Notes: generated by a model not told the origin, from the letters alone. 64,000 bases of DNA from Streptomyces sp. C10-9-1 (GCF_024497955.1 NZ_JANHKP010000005.1:248001-312000), one strand, 5' to 3'. Counted from the stretch's first letter, positions 19,701-29,103 are shown. Program-made: numbers and translations.

Positions 19701-20582
19701 ATGCGACAGTTCACCGCCGTCGTCAACCCCGCCGCAGGGGGCTCCAGCGGAACGGCGGCGCTGCTCCCGCTGGCCCGCCTCCTGCGCGAGGCGGGCGCGG
19801 AGCTCGACACCCGCTACAGCCGCAGCCTGGACCACGCCCGTGAACTCGCCCGCGAGGCCGGGGCGCAGGGGCGGGTGGTCCTCGCCGTCGGCGGGGACGG
19901 CATGGCCGGCTGCGTGGGCGGGGCGCTCAGCGGGACGGAGGCGCGGTTCGGCCTGGTCCCCGCGGGGCGCGGCAACGACTTCGCGCGGGCCCTGGGGCTG
20001 CCCACCGACGCCGCGGGACTGGCCGAGGTGCTGCTGCACGGCGCGCCCCGGGCGGTGGACACCATCGAGGTGTCCTCCGCGGCCCACGGCGGGACGGCGG
20101 TCCTCGGCAGCGTGTACGCGGGGGTCGACGCCGTCGCCAACCGGCACGCCAACACCTCCCGCCTGCTGCGGGGCGCGGCCTCGTACTACGCGGGCGGCCT
20201 GCGGGCGGTCGCCGCGTGGCGCCCGGCCGGGTACCGGATCACGGTCGACGGCGCGGAGCACGCCTACCGCGGCTACACGGTGGTCGCCGCCAACTCGGGC
20301 TTCTACGGCTTCGGTCGGCTCGTGGCCCCCGGCGCCAGCGTCGACGACGGACTGCTGGACGTGGTCGTCATCCGCCACGGCCCCAAGCGCCTGTTCTTCA
20401 CGATCATGGACGAGTTGCGGACCGGGGCGCACCTGCACCGGCCGCAGGTCGAGGTGCTGCGCGGCAGGGAGGTCCGCATCGAGGCCGACCGCCCCCTGCC
20501 GTACGGGGCCGACGGCGAGGTCGACGGTGCACTGCCCGTCACGGCACGGGTACGGCCCGGAGCGCTGAACGTGCTCTGCTGA
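19701..20582 (+). CDS. Diacylglycerol kinase family lipid kinase
   Basis: A 293-aa cytoplasmic lipid kinase of the DAGK_cat/YegS family. It has the start TAVVNPAAGGSSG, the catalytic loop LAVGGDGMAG and the segment FGLVPAGRGNDFARALGLP, all diagnostic. It phosphorylates a lipid hydroxyl, usually diacylglycerol, to give phosphatidic acid. It sits 27 nt after the flavoenzyme gene with a GGAGG ribosome site, so the two form a transcription unit. Together with glpD this suggests glycerolipid remodelling. Confidence 0.92.
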   Translation: MRQFTAVVNPAAGGSSGTAALLPLARLLREAGAELDTRYSRSLDHARELAREAGAQGRVVLAVGGDGMAGCVGGALSGTEARFGLVPAGRGNDFARALGLPTDAAGLAEVLLHGAPRAVDTIEVSSAAHGGTAVLGSVYAGVDAVANRHANTSRLLRGAASYYAGGLRAVAAWRPAGYRITVDGAEHAYRGYTVVAANSGFYGFGRLVAPGASVDDGLLDVVVIRHGPKRLFFTIMDELRTGAHLHRPQVEVLRGREVRIEADRPLPYGADGEVDGALPVTARVRPGALNVLC

Positions 20583-20635
20583 CGAACTCGCCCCCGCCGG
20601 TAGCGATCAAGCCGGAACGGTGTGACGTTGGAGGC

Positions 20636-20944
20636 ATGAGCTGGGCATCCTGGACCACCCCCGGTGTGTACTCCGGGCACGGCGGCGTCCTGACCCACGA
20701 GGCGGGCGTCGTGGCGGGCGACCTCACGCTGCACACCACCTGGGTCGACGGCGAGGCGTCGGTCACGGTGCAGTACACGGGCGCCGCGGACTGGTTCACG
20801 GTGGCGGGCAGTCCCACTCCCTGCCCCTCCGAGCAGGCGAGCCGGGACCTGCACGACGCCGTGCTGGCGGCGGTGCGCGGACCGACCACCGCGACCGTGC
20901 CTCCCCTGCCGCAGGCCTCCGCCGAGGCCGGCGACCGCCCCTGA
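20636..20944 (+). CDS. Hypothetical protein of about 100 aa
   Basis: A 102-aa protein, MSWASWTTPGVYSGHGGV onward, with a beta-rich look (DLTLHTTWVDGEASVTVQYTG) and a flexible C-terminus. It resembles unnamed Streptomyces proteins but I cannot assign a domain. ATG is preceded by TTGGAGG. It ends 16 nt before a long bidirectional hairpin. Confidence 0.7.
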   Translation: MSWASWTTPGVYSGHGGVLTHEAGVVAGDLTLHTTWVDGEASVTVQYTGAADWFTVAGSPTPCPSEQASRDLHDAVLAAVRGPTTATVPPLPQASAEAGDRP

Positions 20945-20960
20945 TCCCCCCACGGGAGAC

Positions 20961-20995
20961 GGGCGCCCGCCGCCCCTGAGGGGCGGCGGGCGCCC
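20961..20995. terminator. Bidirectional terminator with 16-bp perfect stem
   Basis: Arms 20961-20976 and 20980-20995 are perfectly complementary with a TGA loop. It lies between the convergent genes ending at 20944 (+) and 21048 (-). Confidence 0.85.
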
Positions 20996-21047
20996 CGGCC
21001 TGCCCGGCTCCCGTCCGGCCGGCGGGGTCCCCGCCGCGGGCCGCGGC

Positions 21048-21698
21048 TCAGCGCAGGCGCGCCAGGGCCGTCCTCGTCGTCGTGCGGAAGCCGTCGAGCG
21101 GGGCCCCGTCGAGGTCGCCCAGCTGCCCCCACTCCACGACCGTCACGATCCGGCCGTCGCGGCCGACCGAGAAGAGCGCGATGTCGGTGGCACCGGCCTC
21201 CGGGTAGGCCGTGTCGATGCTGTAGACGTGCGCACCGTCCCCGGCGTCCACGGTGCCGTGGTACCGCGTCTCGCCCACGAGCCCCGGGTCCTGGGCCTTC
21301 GACCGCTCCAGGCACGTCGCGACCGCGCGGCGCAGGGTGCGGGCCAGCCGGACGGCCTGGGCCTCGCCGGCGGCGACGGTGGTCGTCTGCCGCGCCCCGG
21401 TGTCGAGTTCGGTGCGGAAGTCGCGGTGGGAGGTGCCGCGCGCCGGAACGGCGCCGGCGAGGCACGCCGAGCCCTCCGGCGGAAGGCCCCGGGTGACCGG
21501 GCCGGCCGTCCACGGGGTGAGGGCGGTCGGCAGGTGAGCGGCCGTCAGGAAGCCCGGGGCGTGGGCCGGGCGGGCGGTGCCGGCGGGCGCGGGGGAGGCC
21601 GCCGCCGGGACGAGCGAGGCGGCGGCCGCCGCCCCGGCGAGGGCGAGGGCGAGGGCCGCCGTGCGGGCGGTGCGGGTGGTGGTGCGGATACGGTTCAT
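21048..21698 (-). CDS. Secreted hypothetical protein, sensor-domain-like
   Basis: A 216-aa protein with a Sec signal peptide: basic start MNRIRTTTRTART, hydrophobic core AALALALAGAAAAASLVP, and cleavage near AAASPA. The mature part has two cysteines (SACLAG and ATCLERS) that may pair, and a terminal region YSIDTAYPEAGATDIALFSVGRD resembling extracellular PknH-type sensor domains. That similarity is tentative. Divergent from the HTH gene at 21897, with an inverted repeat between them. Confidence 0.72.
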   Translation of the reverse strand: MNRIRTTTRTARTAALALALAGAAAAASLVPAAASPAPAGTARPAHAPGFLTAAHLPTALTPWTAGPVTRGLPPEGSACLAGAVPARGTSHRDFRTELDTGARQTTTVAAGEAQAVRLARTLRRAVATCLERSKAQDPGLVGETRYHGTVDAGDGAHVYSIDTAYPEAGATDIALFSVGRDGRIVTVVEWGQLGDLDGAPLDGFRTTTRTALARLR

Positions 21699-21818
21699 GG
21701 CTGTCTTCCCCGTGGGTCGAGACGGATTCGAAGTGCCCGGTGCGGCCGGGCGGCGACCACACTGGCGAGCGCGGGGGCGCGGCGGCAAGCACCGGGCCGC
21801 AGCTGACACGATGGAACC

Positions 21819-21861
21819 GTTCCACCCCCTCTGACGTGGGGTTTCACCACAGGGGTGGAAC
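21819..21861. promoter_or_regulatory. Perfect 10-bp inverted repeat in a divergent promoter
   Basis: GTTCCACCCC (21819-21828) and GGGGTGGAAC (21852-21861) flank a 23-nt spacer containing CTGACGTGGGG. The repeat sits 36 bp before the HTH gene ATG and 121 bp from the divergent secreted-protein gene. It is a candidate operator for the HTH protein or a hairpin in its leader. Confidence 0.5.
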
Positions 21862-21896
21862 GCGCACCGGAACACGGCGAACGAGGGAGGACCCGC

Positions 21897-23255
21897 ATGG
21901 CGGGCGGCGGTACGGACACCCCGGGGGCCGCGGCCCGGGAACTGGCGGTGCGTCTGGAGGCGCTGCGCACCGCGTCGGGGCGCAGCTACGGGGCCCTGGC
22001 CCGCCGGGCGGGGATCGGGGCGGCGACACTGCACCGCTACTGCGCCGGCCGCACGGTCCCGCAGGAGTTCGCCCCGGTGGAGCGGATCGCCCGGCTCTGC
22101 GGCTGCGGGCGCGAGGAGGCGGCCGAGCTGTACCGGCTGTGGGTGCTCGCGGACGCGGACCGCCGGGCGGCGGTCCGGGCCGGCGGCGCGCCGGCGGGCG
22201 CGGGGCCCTCCCCCGCGCAGCCGCCTCCGGAGGCGCGGGAGCGGGCGGGCGGCCCGCCGCCCGGCGGCGAGCCGACTGAGGCCCCGGCAGCGGGCCGTTC
22301 CGGACAGCAGGCCGCGGGGGCGGCGGAACCGGTGCCTCTGCGGGAGCCGGTGGACGGCGCCGCGGCAACCGGTCCGGTCGCGGCCGCACCGGCCGACGGC
22401 GCCCCCGGCCCCGCCGGGCGTCCGCGACGGGGCGGGCCCGGCCGAGCGGGGCCGCGCCGGAAGGCCCCGCGCCCGCGGACCGCCGTGCTGGTGCTGTCGT
22501 GCGCGGTGGCCGCGGCGCTGGCCCTCGCGATCGGCCTGCGCCCGTCCGCGGGCGGGGCACCCGGGCCGGGTGTCCCGGACCGGGCCGCCGCGGGGGCCGG
22601 ACCGGACCCCGCGGGGTCCGCCGGTCCGCCGCCCCTGACCTGGACCGTCGACGACGACCTCTGGGAGTCGGGCTGCGGGCACACCTACCTCCTCGACCGC
22701 GCCCCGGCCGAGGTGCCGGCGCCGCCCGTGCAGGCGGACGCGGGCGCCTGGGCCGCGAGGCTCGGCGCGGTGGACGGCGGCAGCACCCGGGTGGGTGTCA
22801 CGGTGCAGGGCACCGGCCCGGCGACGGTGGTGCTGGAGGCGGTGCAGGTACGCGTCGTCGAGCGTCGGGAGCCCCGGGGCCTGAGGGCCTACCGCATGGA
22901 CTCCGGCTGCGGCGGGGCGCTCACGCCCCGGCTGTTCGACGTCGACCTGGACCGCCCCCGGCCGCTGGCCCGACCGCTGCCCGGCAACGACTCCGGACGG
23001 TTGCTGCCCGCCGCGGACCTGCCCTACACGGTGTCGCGGGCGGAGCCCGAGACGCTGCTCTTCGAGGGGCGTAGCGTCGGCTGTGACTGCGACTGGTACC
23101 TGGAGGTGCGCTGGAGCAGCGGCGGCCGCTCCGGCACGGTGCGGATCGACGACGGCGGGCGGCCCTTCCGCACGAGCACGCCCGCCGGAGGCACCGCATA
23201 CGCGTACGACTACGCGCTCGGGTCCTGGCGGCCCGCCCCCACCGCGGACTCCTGA
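21897..23255 (+). CDS. Membrane-anchored helix-turn-helix protein
   Basis: A 452-aa protein. An XRE-type HTH occupies residues 10-70 (LAVRLEALRTASGRSYGALA, then GIGAATLHRYCAGRTVPQEF). A Pro/Ala/Gly linker of about 100 residues is followed by a single transmembrane helix (TAVLVLSCAVAAALALAIGL) and an extracytoplasmic domain with conserved cysteines in ESGCGHTYLLDR, DSGCGGALTPR and VGCDCDWYLEV. This layout suggests a regulator that senses the envelope from outside. The start follows GAGGGAGG at 8 nt. Common in Streptomyces; signal unknown. Confidence 0.82.
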   Translation: MAGGGTDTPGAAARELAVRLEALRTASGRSYGALARRAGIGAATLHRYCAGRTVPQEFAPVERIARLCGCGREEAAELYRLWVLADADRRAAVRAGGAPAGAGPSPAQPPPEARERAGGPPPGGEPTEAPAAGRSGQQAAGAAEPVPLREPVDGAAATGPVAAAPADGAPGPAGRPRRGGPGRAGPRRKAPRPRTAVLVLSCAVAAALALAIGLRPSAGGAPGPGVPDRAAAGAGPDPAGSAGPPPLTWTVDDDLWESGCGHTYLLDRAPAEVPAPPVQADAGAWAARLGAVDGGSTRVGVTVQGTGPATVVLEAVQVRVVERREPRGLRAYRMDSGCGGALTPRLFDVDLDRPRPLARPLPGNDSGRLLPAADLPYTVSRAEPETLLFEGRSVGCDCDWYLEVRWSSGGRSGTVRIDDGGRPFRTSTPAGGTAYAYDYALGSWRPAPTADS

Positions 23256-23313
23256 GGCCCTCGCCCCGACGGCGGGGCGGCCCGCCGGGCACCCGGCGAG
23301 CAGTTTGCGGAAG

Positions 23314-23331
23314 CGGCAATTTCCTTTGCCG
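23314..23331. promoter_or_regulatory. Inverted repeat upstream of the reductase gene
   Basis: CGGCAA (23314-23319) and TTGCCG (23326-23331) around TTTCCT, with a near-direct repeat of TTTGCGGAA/TTTGCCGGAA. It lies 50 bp before the ATG in a locally AT-richer patch. Possible operator. Confidence 0.35.
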
Positions 23332-23380
23332 GAATCCGTCCGGTGACCGCAGGATCGCCGTGAACGGACGGAGGTAGGAC

Positions 23381-24442
23381 ATGACCACACGGACGGAAGC
23401 GGCCGGGGCCCCCGCCGCAGGGCCGGTCGAGCGCGTGGAGGTGCTCGTCGTCGGCGGCGGGGCCGCGGGGCTCTCAGGGGCCCTGGTCCTCGCACGGGCC
23501 CGCCGGTCGGTGCTCGTGGTGGACGCGGGGGAACCCCGCAACGCACCCGCCGGGCACGTGCGGGGGTTCCTCACCCGCGACGGCGTTTCGCCCGGCGAGC
23601 TGCTGGCGGCGGCACGGGCGGAGGTGGCGGGCTACGGGGTGCGGCTGCGCACCGCGGAGGCGCTCGGCGCCGAGCGGCGGCCCGGCGGGGGCTTCCGCGT
23701 CGCGCTGGCGGACGGCACCGCCGTGGAGGCGGAGCGGCTGCTCGTCGCAACCGGCCTCACCGACGAACTGCCCCCGGTGCCCGGCCTCGCCGCGCGCTGG
23801 GGCCGCGACGTGCTGCACTGCCCCTACTGCCACGGCTGGGAGGTCCGCGGGGCGCGGCTGGGCGTGCTGTCCGGCGGCCCCCACGCGGTGCAGCAGGCCC
23901 TCCTGTGGCGGCAGTGGTCCGCCGCGGTGACGCTCTTCCTGCACGAGGGCCCCGAGCCGGGCGAGGAGGAGTACGAGCAGCTGGCCGCCCGCTCGATCGC
24001 CGTCGTGGACGGTGCGGTGACCGGACTGGTGACCGGCGAGGACGGCCTGACGGGCGTGCGCCTGGCGAGCGGCCGCGTGATCCCCTGCGGCGCCCTGGCG
24101 GTGAGCCCCCGGATGTCGGCCCGCACGGGCTTCCTGCGGGGCCTGGGCCTGCGCGGCACCGACCTGGCGGTGAACGGCCAGGTCGTCGGCAGCCGGATCG
24201 CCGCGGACGCCTCGGGTGCCACCGGGGTACCCGGCGTCTGGGTGGCCGGCAACGCCGCCGAGCCGACGGCGCAGGTCCTCGCCGCCGCGGCGGCGGGCGC
24301 CAGGGCCGCCATGGCGGTCAACGCCGACCTCGTCGCCGAGGACACCCGGCGGGCCGTGGCGGCCCGCCGCACGCCCTTCTCCCCCGAGGCCGAGAGCGCC
24401 GTGTGCGAGGCGGTCCTCGGGGAGCGGCGGCACGGTCTGTGA
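23381..24442 (+). CDS. NAD(P)/FAD-dependent oxidoreductase, thioredoxin-reductase-like
   Basis: A 353-aa flavoprotein with the FAD turn VLVVGGGAAGLSGALVLARA at residues about 20-40, the redox pair CPYC at 147-150 followed by HGWEV, and the terminal FAD motif GVWVAGNAAEPTAQVLAAAA. CPYCHGWEV is typical of small thioredoxin-reductase-like proteins that actinobacteria use with unknown partners; true TrxB usually has CATC. No thioredoxin gene is adjacent. The start has GGAGG 6-8 nt upstream. A methyltransferase gene follows on the same strand. Confidence 0.88.
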   Translation: MTTRTEAAGAPAAGPVERVEVLVVGGGAAGLSGALVLARARRSVLVVDAGEPRNAPAGHVRGFLTRDGVSPGELLAAARAEVAGYGVRLRTAEALGAERRPGGGFRVALADGTAVEAERLLVATGLTDELPPVPGLAARWGRDVLHCPYCHGWEVRGARLGVLSGGPHAVQQALLWRQWSAAVTLFLHEGPEPGEEEYEQLAARSIAVVDGAVTGLVTGEDGLTGVRLASGRVIPCGALAVSPRMSARTGFLRGLGLRGTDLAVNGQVVGSRIAADASGATGVPGVWVAGNAAEPTAQVLAAAAAGARAAMAVNADLVAEDTRRAVAARRTPFSPEAESAVCEAVLGERRHGL

Positions 24443-24581
24443 GCACGGGGCGCGGACCGGCGCCCCGCCGCGTGCTCCCGGGCCCCGCGCCCGGCACGCA
24501 CTCCGGTCCGTCACACCCGACGCCGTCCCGGCCCTCCCCCGGCGGGCCCGGCGGCACCGAATCCGGCAAGGAGCACGGTCC

Positions 24582-25232
24582 ATGACGTACGGCCGCACCG
24601 TCGATCCCGACGAGACCGCCGAGGAGCACTGGGACAACCGCTACCGCGAGAGCGAGCGGATGTGGAGCGGGGAGCCGAACGCGGCCCTGGTGGCGGAGGC
24701 GGCCGGCATGACGCCCGGCCGCGCCCTGGACATCGGCTGCGGCGAGGGCGCGGACGCGATCTGGCTCGCCCGCCGCGGCTGGCGGGTGACCGCCGTGGAC
24801 GTCTCCGGCGTCGCCCTGGAGCGGGCGGCCCGGCACGCCCGCGAGGCGGGCGCCGGGACCCGCGTCGACTGGCAGCGCCACGACCTCGCCGTGTCCTTCC
24901 CGAGCGGCGAGTGGGACCTGGTCTCGGCGCACTACCTCCACGCGCCGGGCGAGCTGCCGCGCGACGCCGTCCTGCGCCGGGCTGCCGCGGCCGTCGCACC
25001 GGACGGCGTGCTCCTGGTCGTGGGACACGCCGACGCGGGCGCCCGGGAGGAGGCCCACCACCACGGGACGCCCTTTCCCACACCGGAGGCGGTACTGGAG
25101 CAGTTGCGCCTGGAACCGGGAGGCTGGGCGGTGGAGCGCGCGGCCGAGTTCGAGCGCGCCCGGACCGGCCGGGAGGGGCGGCCCGGGCTGCGCAGGGACA
25201 ACATCCTGCGGGTCCGGCGGCTCCCCGGCTGA
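24582..25232 (+). CDS. Class I SAM-dependent methyltransferase
   Basis: A 216-aa cytoplasmic methyltransferase. Motif I LDIGCGEGADAIWLARRG is at residues about 47-64, and acidic motif II VTAVDVSGVAL follows. The family resembles TehB/thiopurine-type enzymes that detoxify small molecules; the substrate is not evident. Start chosen at ATG 24582 with AAGGAG 9 nt upstream. It pairs with the reductase gene 139 nt upstream, so a shared stress function is plausible but inferred. Confidence 0.88.
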   Translation: MTYGRTVDPDETAEEHWDNRYRESERMWSGEPNAALVAEAAGMTPGRALDIGCGEGADAIWLARRGWRVTAVDVSGVALERAARHAREAGAGTRVDWQRHDLAVSFPSGEWDLVSAHYLHAPGELPRDAVLRRAAAAVAPDGVLLVVGHADAGAREEAHHHGTPFPTPEAVLEQLRLEPGGWAVERAAEFERARTGREGRPGLRRDNILRVRRLPG

Positions 25233-25493
25233 CGCCCGCCCCTCGCCTGCCCGTGCCGGGGACGCAGGGGTGGGCCCGTGCCCCGGACACGGGGAGGCGG
25301 GCCCGCCCCGTCCGGTCGCCTTCGGCCGCCGCCCGACCGATGATGAGCATGTGGCACCGCGTACCGTCCCGTCCCCCCGGGCACGCGGATCGTACGGAGC
25401 GTGCCGACGGCTCCCCGGCACCCGCCCGGGCCCGCTCCCCGGCGGGAGGGTCCGCTGCGGCAGGTCGATCCGATCGCGGGAAGGACAAGGGCC

Positions 25494-26039
25494 ATGGCCG
25501 ACGAGACCGCACGGGACGACCAGGGGCGGGGCGACGACGTGTACCAGCCCGGGAACTCCGACGTGCAGAACCGTCCGAGCGGTGACCTCGACCTGGAGAA
25601 CGTCCTCGGCGAGCGCAGCCTGGACGACATGATGGCAGAGGGCTACTCCCCGCTCGACCGCCCGCTGGTGGTGGGGCGCCACGGGACCACCGGCGCGGAG
25701 CTGCGCCTGGGCGAGACCCTCGACCAGCGCCTCGCGCAGGAGCTGCCGGACGCCGCGGCCCCGGACGGCGACGGGATCGGCGACCTGGCGGACGGGGACG
25801 GGGAGTTGCTGGACGGCAACTCGGGACGCGACCGCGCGGGGCGGCTGGCGGCCGTGGACGACATCGCGCCGCGCCGCCGCAACGACACCGTCGCCCGCGA
25901 CGTCGGCATCGACGGCGGAGCGGCCTCGGCGGAGGAGGCCGCCATGCACGTCGTCGACGACACCGACGAGGCGGCGGCCGAGGCGGAGGAGGCGGTCGCA
26001 CCGCGGGCCGCCGCCGAGGGCGCGACCGGCCGCGCCTGA
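25494..26039 (+). CDS. DUF5709 domain protein
   Basis: A 181-aa acidic protein with the DUF5709 pattern: QLVV-like core YSPLDRPLVVGRHGTT, then GETLDQRLAQELPD, and the terminal EEAAMHVVDD. These proteins are widespread in Streptomyces, soluble, low in hydrophobics and of unknown function. The start ATG follows GGAAGGAC. A GC-rich inverted sequence after the stop may end transcription. Confidence 0.88.
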   Translation: MADETARDDQGRGDDVYQPGNSDVQNRPSGDLDLENVLGERSLDDMMAEGYSPLDRPLVVGRHGTTGAELRLGETLDQRLAQELPDAAAPDGDGIGDLADGDGELLDGNSGRDRAGRLAAVDDIAPRRRNDTVARDVGIDGGAASAEEAAMHVVDDTDEAAAEAEEAVAPRAAAEGATGRA

Positions 26040-26218
26040 GCGCCCGGCGCCCCGGGGTGCTCTGCACGCCCCGCCGAGGGCGCGGCGGGAAGCAGTTGCG
26101 CGAATCGGCGGTGCACACGGGCTGCCCTTGGCATGCTGGGTGATCCGCGTGCCCGGGCCCGCCGACCGGTGGGGCCGTGCCGTTCGCCCACCGTGTGCGG
26201 GAGGTGTACAAAGAGCCT

Positions 26219-28936
26219 ATGGCCGGACGCTACGGCCGCCCGCGCTCGGTTCTGCGCATGCGAACTGTCGCCGGCCAGGTCTTCCTCCTGCAGGTGGCGA
26301 TCGTGGTGCTCCTGGTCGCCACGGCCATCACGGCCCTGGTGCTGCAGTCGCAGGCCGACAGCGAGAGGGAGGCGCTGAACCGCTCGGTGTCCGTCGCCGA
26401 GACCTTCGCCAACTCCCCCGGGATGAAGGCCGCGCTGCGCAGCCCCGATCCCACGGCCCTGCTCCAGCCGAAGGCCGAGGCCGCCCGGGAGCGTTCGGAC
26501 GTGGACTTCATCGTCGTCTTCGCCACGGACGGCACGCGCTACACCCACCCGCTGCCCGACCGGATCGGCAGGAAGTTCGTCGGCGACTTCGACGCGGCGC
26601 TGGCCGGGGAGGTGGTCACGGAGAAGCTCACCGGCACGATCGGCCCCCTGGTCCAGGCCGTGGTGCCGGTGCCCGGTGCCGACGGCTCGGTCATCGCCCT
26701 GGTGTCGGCGGGCGTGACGCTGGACAAGGTCAGCGGGGTCGCCGAGGAGCAGTTCCCGCTGCTGTTCGGCGTCGCGGGCGGCGTGCTGCTGCTCGCCACG
26801 GGCGGGACGGCGCTGGTCACCCGCCGGCTGCGGCGCCAGACGCACGGCCTGGGCCCCGAGGAGATGACCCGGATGTACGAGCACCACGACGCGGTGCTCC
26901 ACGCGGTCCGCGAGGGGGTGCTCATCGTCGGCGGGGACGGCAGGATCCTGCTCGCCAACGACGAGGCGCGCCGGCTGCTGGACCTGCCCGCGGACGTGGA
27001 CGGGCGGCCGGTGCGCGAACTCGGCCTGGGCCCCGGGACGGCGGCGCTGCTGGCCTCGGGCCGGGACGCCAGCGACGTGGTGGTGCCCGTGGGCGAGCGG
27101 CTGCTCGCCGTCAACCAGCGCACCACCGACCAGGCGGGCGGACCGCCCGGCACGGTGGCCACGCTGCGGGACACCACCGAGCTGCGGGCCCTCAGCGGGC
27201 GGGCCGACAGCGCCCGGGGGCGCCTGGCGCTGCTCTACGACGCGGGCACCGAGATCGGCACCACCCTGGACGTGGTGCGCACCTGCGAGGAGCTGGCGGC
27301 CTTCGGCGCCTCCCGGCTGGCCGACTACGCCTCGGTGGACCTCGTCGAGGCGGTGCTGCGGGGCGAGGAGCCCACCGCGACGGGCGCGGACGTCGACATG
27401 CGCCGGGTGGCCTTCGGCGGTGACGAGGGCACCGCGCTGTACCCGGTGGGCCACTCCATCCGGTTCGTCCCCACGACCCGGATGGGGGCCGGGCTCGCCC
27501 AGGGCGAGGCGGTGCTGGAGGCGGACCTGACCTCCCTCTCCGGCTGGCAGCGCCAGGACGAGGACCGCGCCCGGCAGCTGGTGGAGGCCGGGATGCACTC
27601 GATGATCGCGGTGCCGCTGCGGGCCCGCGGCGTGGTCCTCGGGGTCGCGATGTTCTGGCGGGCGGGCTCCGCCGAGCCCTTCGAGGCCGAGGACCTGTCG
27701 CTGGCGGAGGAGCTGGTCGCGAGGGCGGCCGTGAGCGTGGACAACGCCCGCCGCTACTCGCGGGAGCACACGATGGCGGTGACCCTCCAGCAGAGCCTGC
27801 TGCCCCGGGTGCTGCCCGAGCAGAGCGCGGTGGACGTCGCCTACCGCTACCGGCCCGCCCAGGCCGGGCTCGGCGGGCTCGGCGGGGTGGGCGGCGACTG
27901 GTTCGACATCATCCCGCTGCCGGAGGCCCGGGTGGCCCTGGTCGTCGGGGACGTGGTGGGGCACGGGCTGCACGCCGCGGCGACCATGGGGCGGCTGCGG
28001 ACAGCGGTGCACAACTTCTCCAGCCTCGACCTGCCGCCGGACGAGCTGCTGTGGCACCTCGACGAGCTCGTCGCGCGCATCGACCAGGACGAGGCCGACG
28101 AGGCGGGCGAGGCGGGGGTCACGGGCGCCACCTGCGTCTACGCCATCTACGACCCGGTCGCGGGGCGGTGCAGCATCGCCCGCGCCGGGCACCTCCAGCC
28201 CGCGGTGGTGACGCCCGACGGCACCGCCCGGTTCGCGGACGTGCCCGGCGGCCCGCCGCTCGGGCTCGGCGGCATGCCCTTCGAGACCCTGGAGCTGGAG
28301 CTGGAGGAGGGCAGCCGGCTGGTGCTGTACACCGACGGGCTGGTCGAGGACCGCGAGCGGGAGATCGACGAGGGGCTGGAGCTGCTGCGCCGCACCCTGG
28401 AGCGGTACGCGGGCGGCACGCCGGAGGAGACCTGCGCGGAGGTGCTGGGCGCGATGGTCCCCCAGCGGCCCCGCGACGACGTCGCGCTGCTCGTCGGCCG
28501 GACCCGGATCCTCGCTGCGGACCGCACGGCGTGGTGGGACGTGCCCGCGGACCCGGCGGCCGTGCGGGGGATCCGGGCCGCCGTGACCGAGCGGCTCGGC
28601 GTCTGGGGCCTGGGGGAGCTGGTGTTCTCCACGGAGCTGATCCTGAGCGAGCTGGTGACGAACGCGATCCGCTACGGCGAGGGCCCGATCGGCGTGCGCC
28701 TGATCCGCGACCGCTCGCTGATCTGCGAGGTGACCGACCGCAGCAGCACCTCCCCGCATCTGCGGCAGGCGGCGGGCACCGACGAGGGCGGGCGCGGGCT
28801 GTTCCTGGTGGCGCAGTTCGCCGAGCGGTGGGGCACCCGGTACACGGGGGGCGGCAAGGTGATCTGGGCGGAGCTGCCGTACGGCTCCGGCGAGGAGCCC
28901 GAGATCGACCTCGGCCTCGACCTGGACGGGCTGTGA
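26219..28936 (+). CDS. Sensor SpoIIE phosphatase with PAS, GAF and anti-sigma-type ATPase domains
   Basis: A 905-aa membrane protein. Order: a membrane helix (about 19-40, VFLLQVAIVVLLVATAITAL), an extracytoplasmic sCache-like sensor, a second helix near 183-205, PAS (about 220-320), GAF (about 340-520), a SpoIIE/RsbU PP2C phosphatase and a C-terminal RsbW-like HATPase. The phosphatase keeps its metal motifs GGDWFD, VVGDVVGHG, LYTDGLVED and RDDVALLVGR, and the ATPase keeps ELVTNAIRYGE. Such proteins control alternative sigma factors through partner switching. No sigma or anti-anti-sigma gene is nearby. ATG 26219 is preferred over a GTG at 26177. Confidence 0.93.
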   Translation: MAGRYGRPRSVLRMRTVAGQVFLLQVAIVVLLVATAITALVLQSQADSEREALNRSVSVAETFANSPGMKAALRSPDPTALLQPKAEAARERSDVDFIVVFATDGTRYTHPLPDRIGRKFVGDFDAALAGEVVTEKLTGTIGPLVQAVVPVPGADGSVIALVSAGVTLDKVSGVAEEQFPLLFGVAGGVLLLATGGTALVTRRLRRQTHGLGPEEMTRMYEHHDAVLHAVREGVLIVGGDGRILLANDEARRLLDLPADVDGRPVRELGLGPGTAALLASGRDASDVVVPVGERLLAVNQRTTDQAGGPPGTVATLRDTTELRALSGRADSARGRLALLYDAGTEIGTTLDVVRTCEELAAFGASRLADYASVDLVEAVLRGEEPTATGADVDMRRVAFGGDEGTALYPVGHSIRFVPTTRMGAGLAQGEAVLEADLTSLSGWQRQDEDRARQLVEAGMHSMIAVPLRARGVVLGVAMFWRAGSAEPFEAEDLSLAEELVARAAVSVDNARRYSREHTMAVTLQQSLLPRVLPEQSAVDVAYRYRPAQAGLGGLGGVGGDWFDIIPLPEARVALVVGDVVGHGLHAAATMGRLRTAVHNFSSLDLPPDELLWHLDELVARIDQDEADEAGEAGVTGATCVYAIYDPVAGRCSIARAGHLQPAVVTPDGTARFADVPGGPPLGLGGMPFETLELELEEGSRLVLYTDGLVEDREREIDEGLELLRRTLERYAGGTPEETCAEVLGAMVPQRPRDDVALLVGRTRILAADRTAWWDVPADPAAVRGIRAAVTERLGVWGLGELVFSTELILSELVTNAIRYGEGPIGVRLIRDRSLICEVTDRSSTSPHLRQAAGTDEGGRGLFLVAQFAERWGTRYTGGGKVIWAELPYGSGEEPEIDLGLDLDGL

Positions 28937-29103
28937 CCTGATCCCGGGCGGACGGCGCCCCGCCCGCGCCGCGGACGGCTCCCGACCGGGGCGGCGTGCT
29001 CACCGGTGGACAAGAACCGCGGCCGGGTTGCTGCGCGGCCGACAAGAAGGCCGGGCCGCCGCCGCGGTCGCCCGAGTCCGCCGGACCGGCCCTTGCCCGG
29101 GGG

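Noticed and set aside
25643..28759. A 1038-codon open frame on the minus strand
   Set aside because: It lies fully antisense to the SpoIIE sensor gene and has the repetitive Val/Arg/Gly/His-rich composition of GC-rich shadow frames; the plus-strand protein has clear domains.
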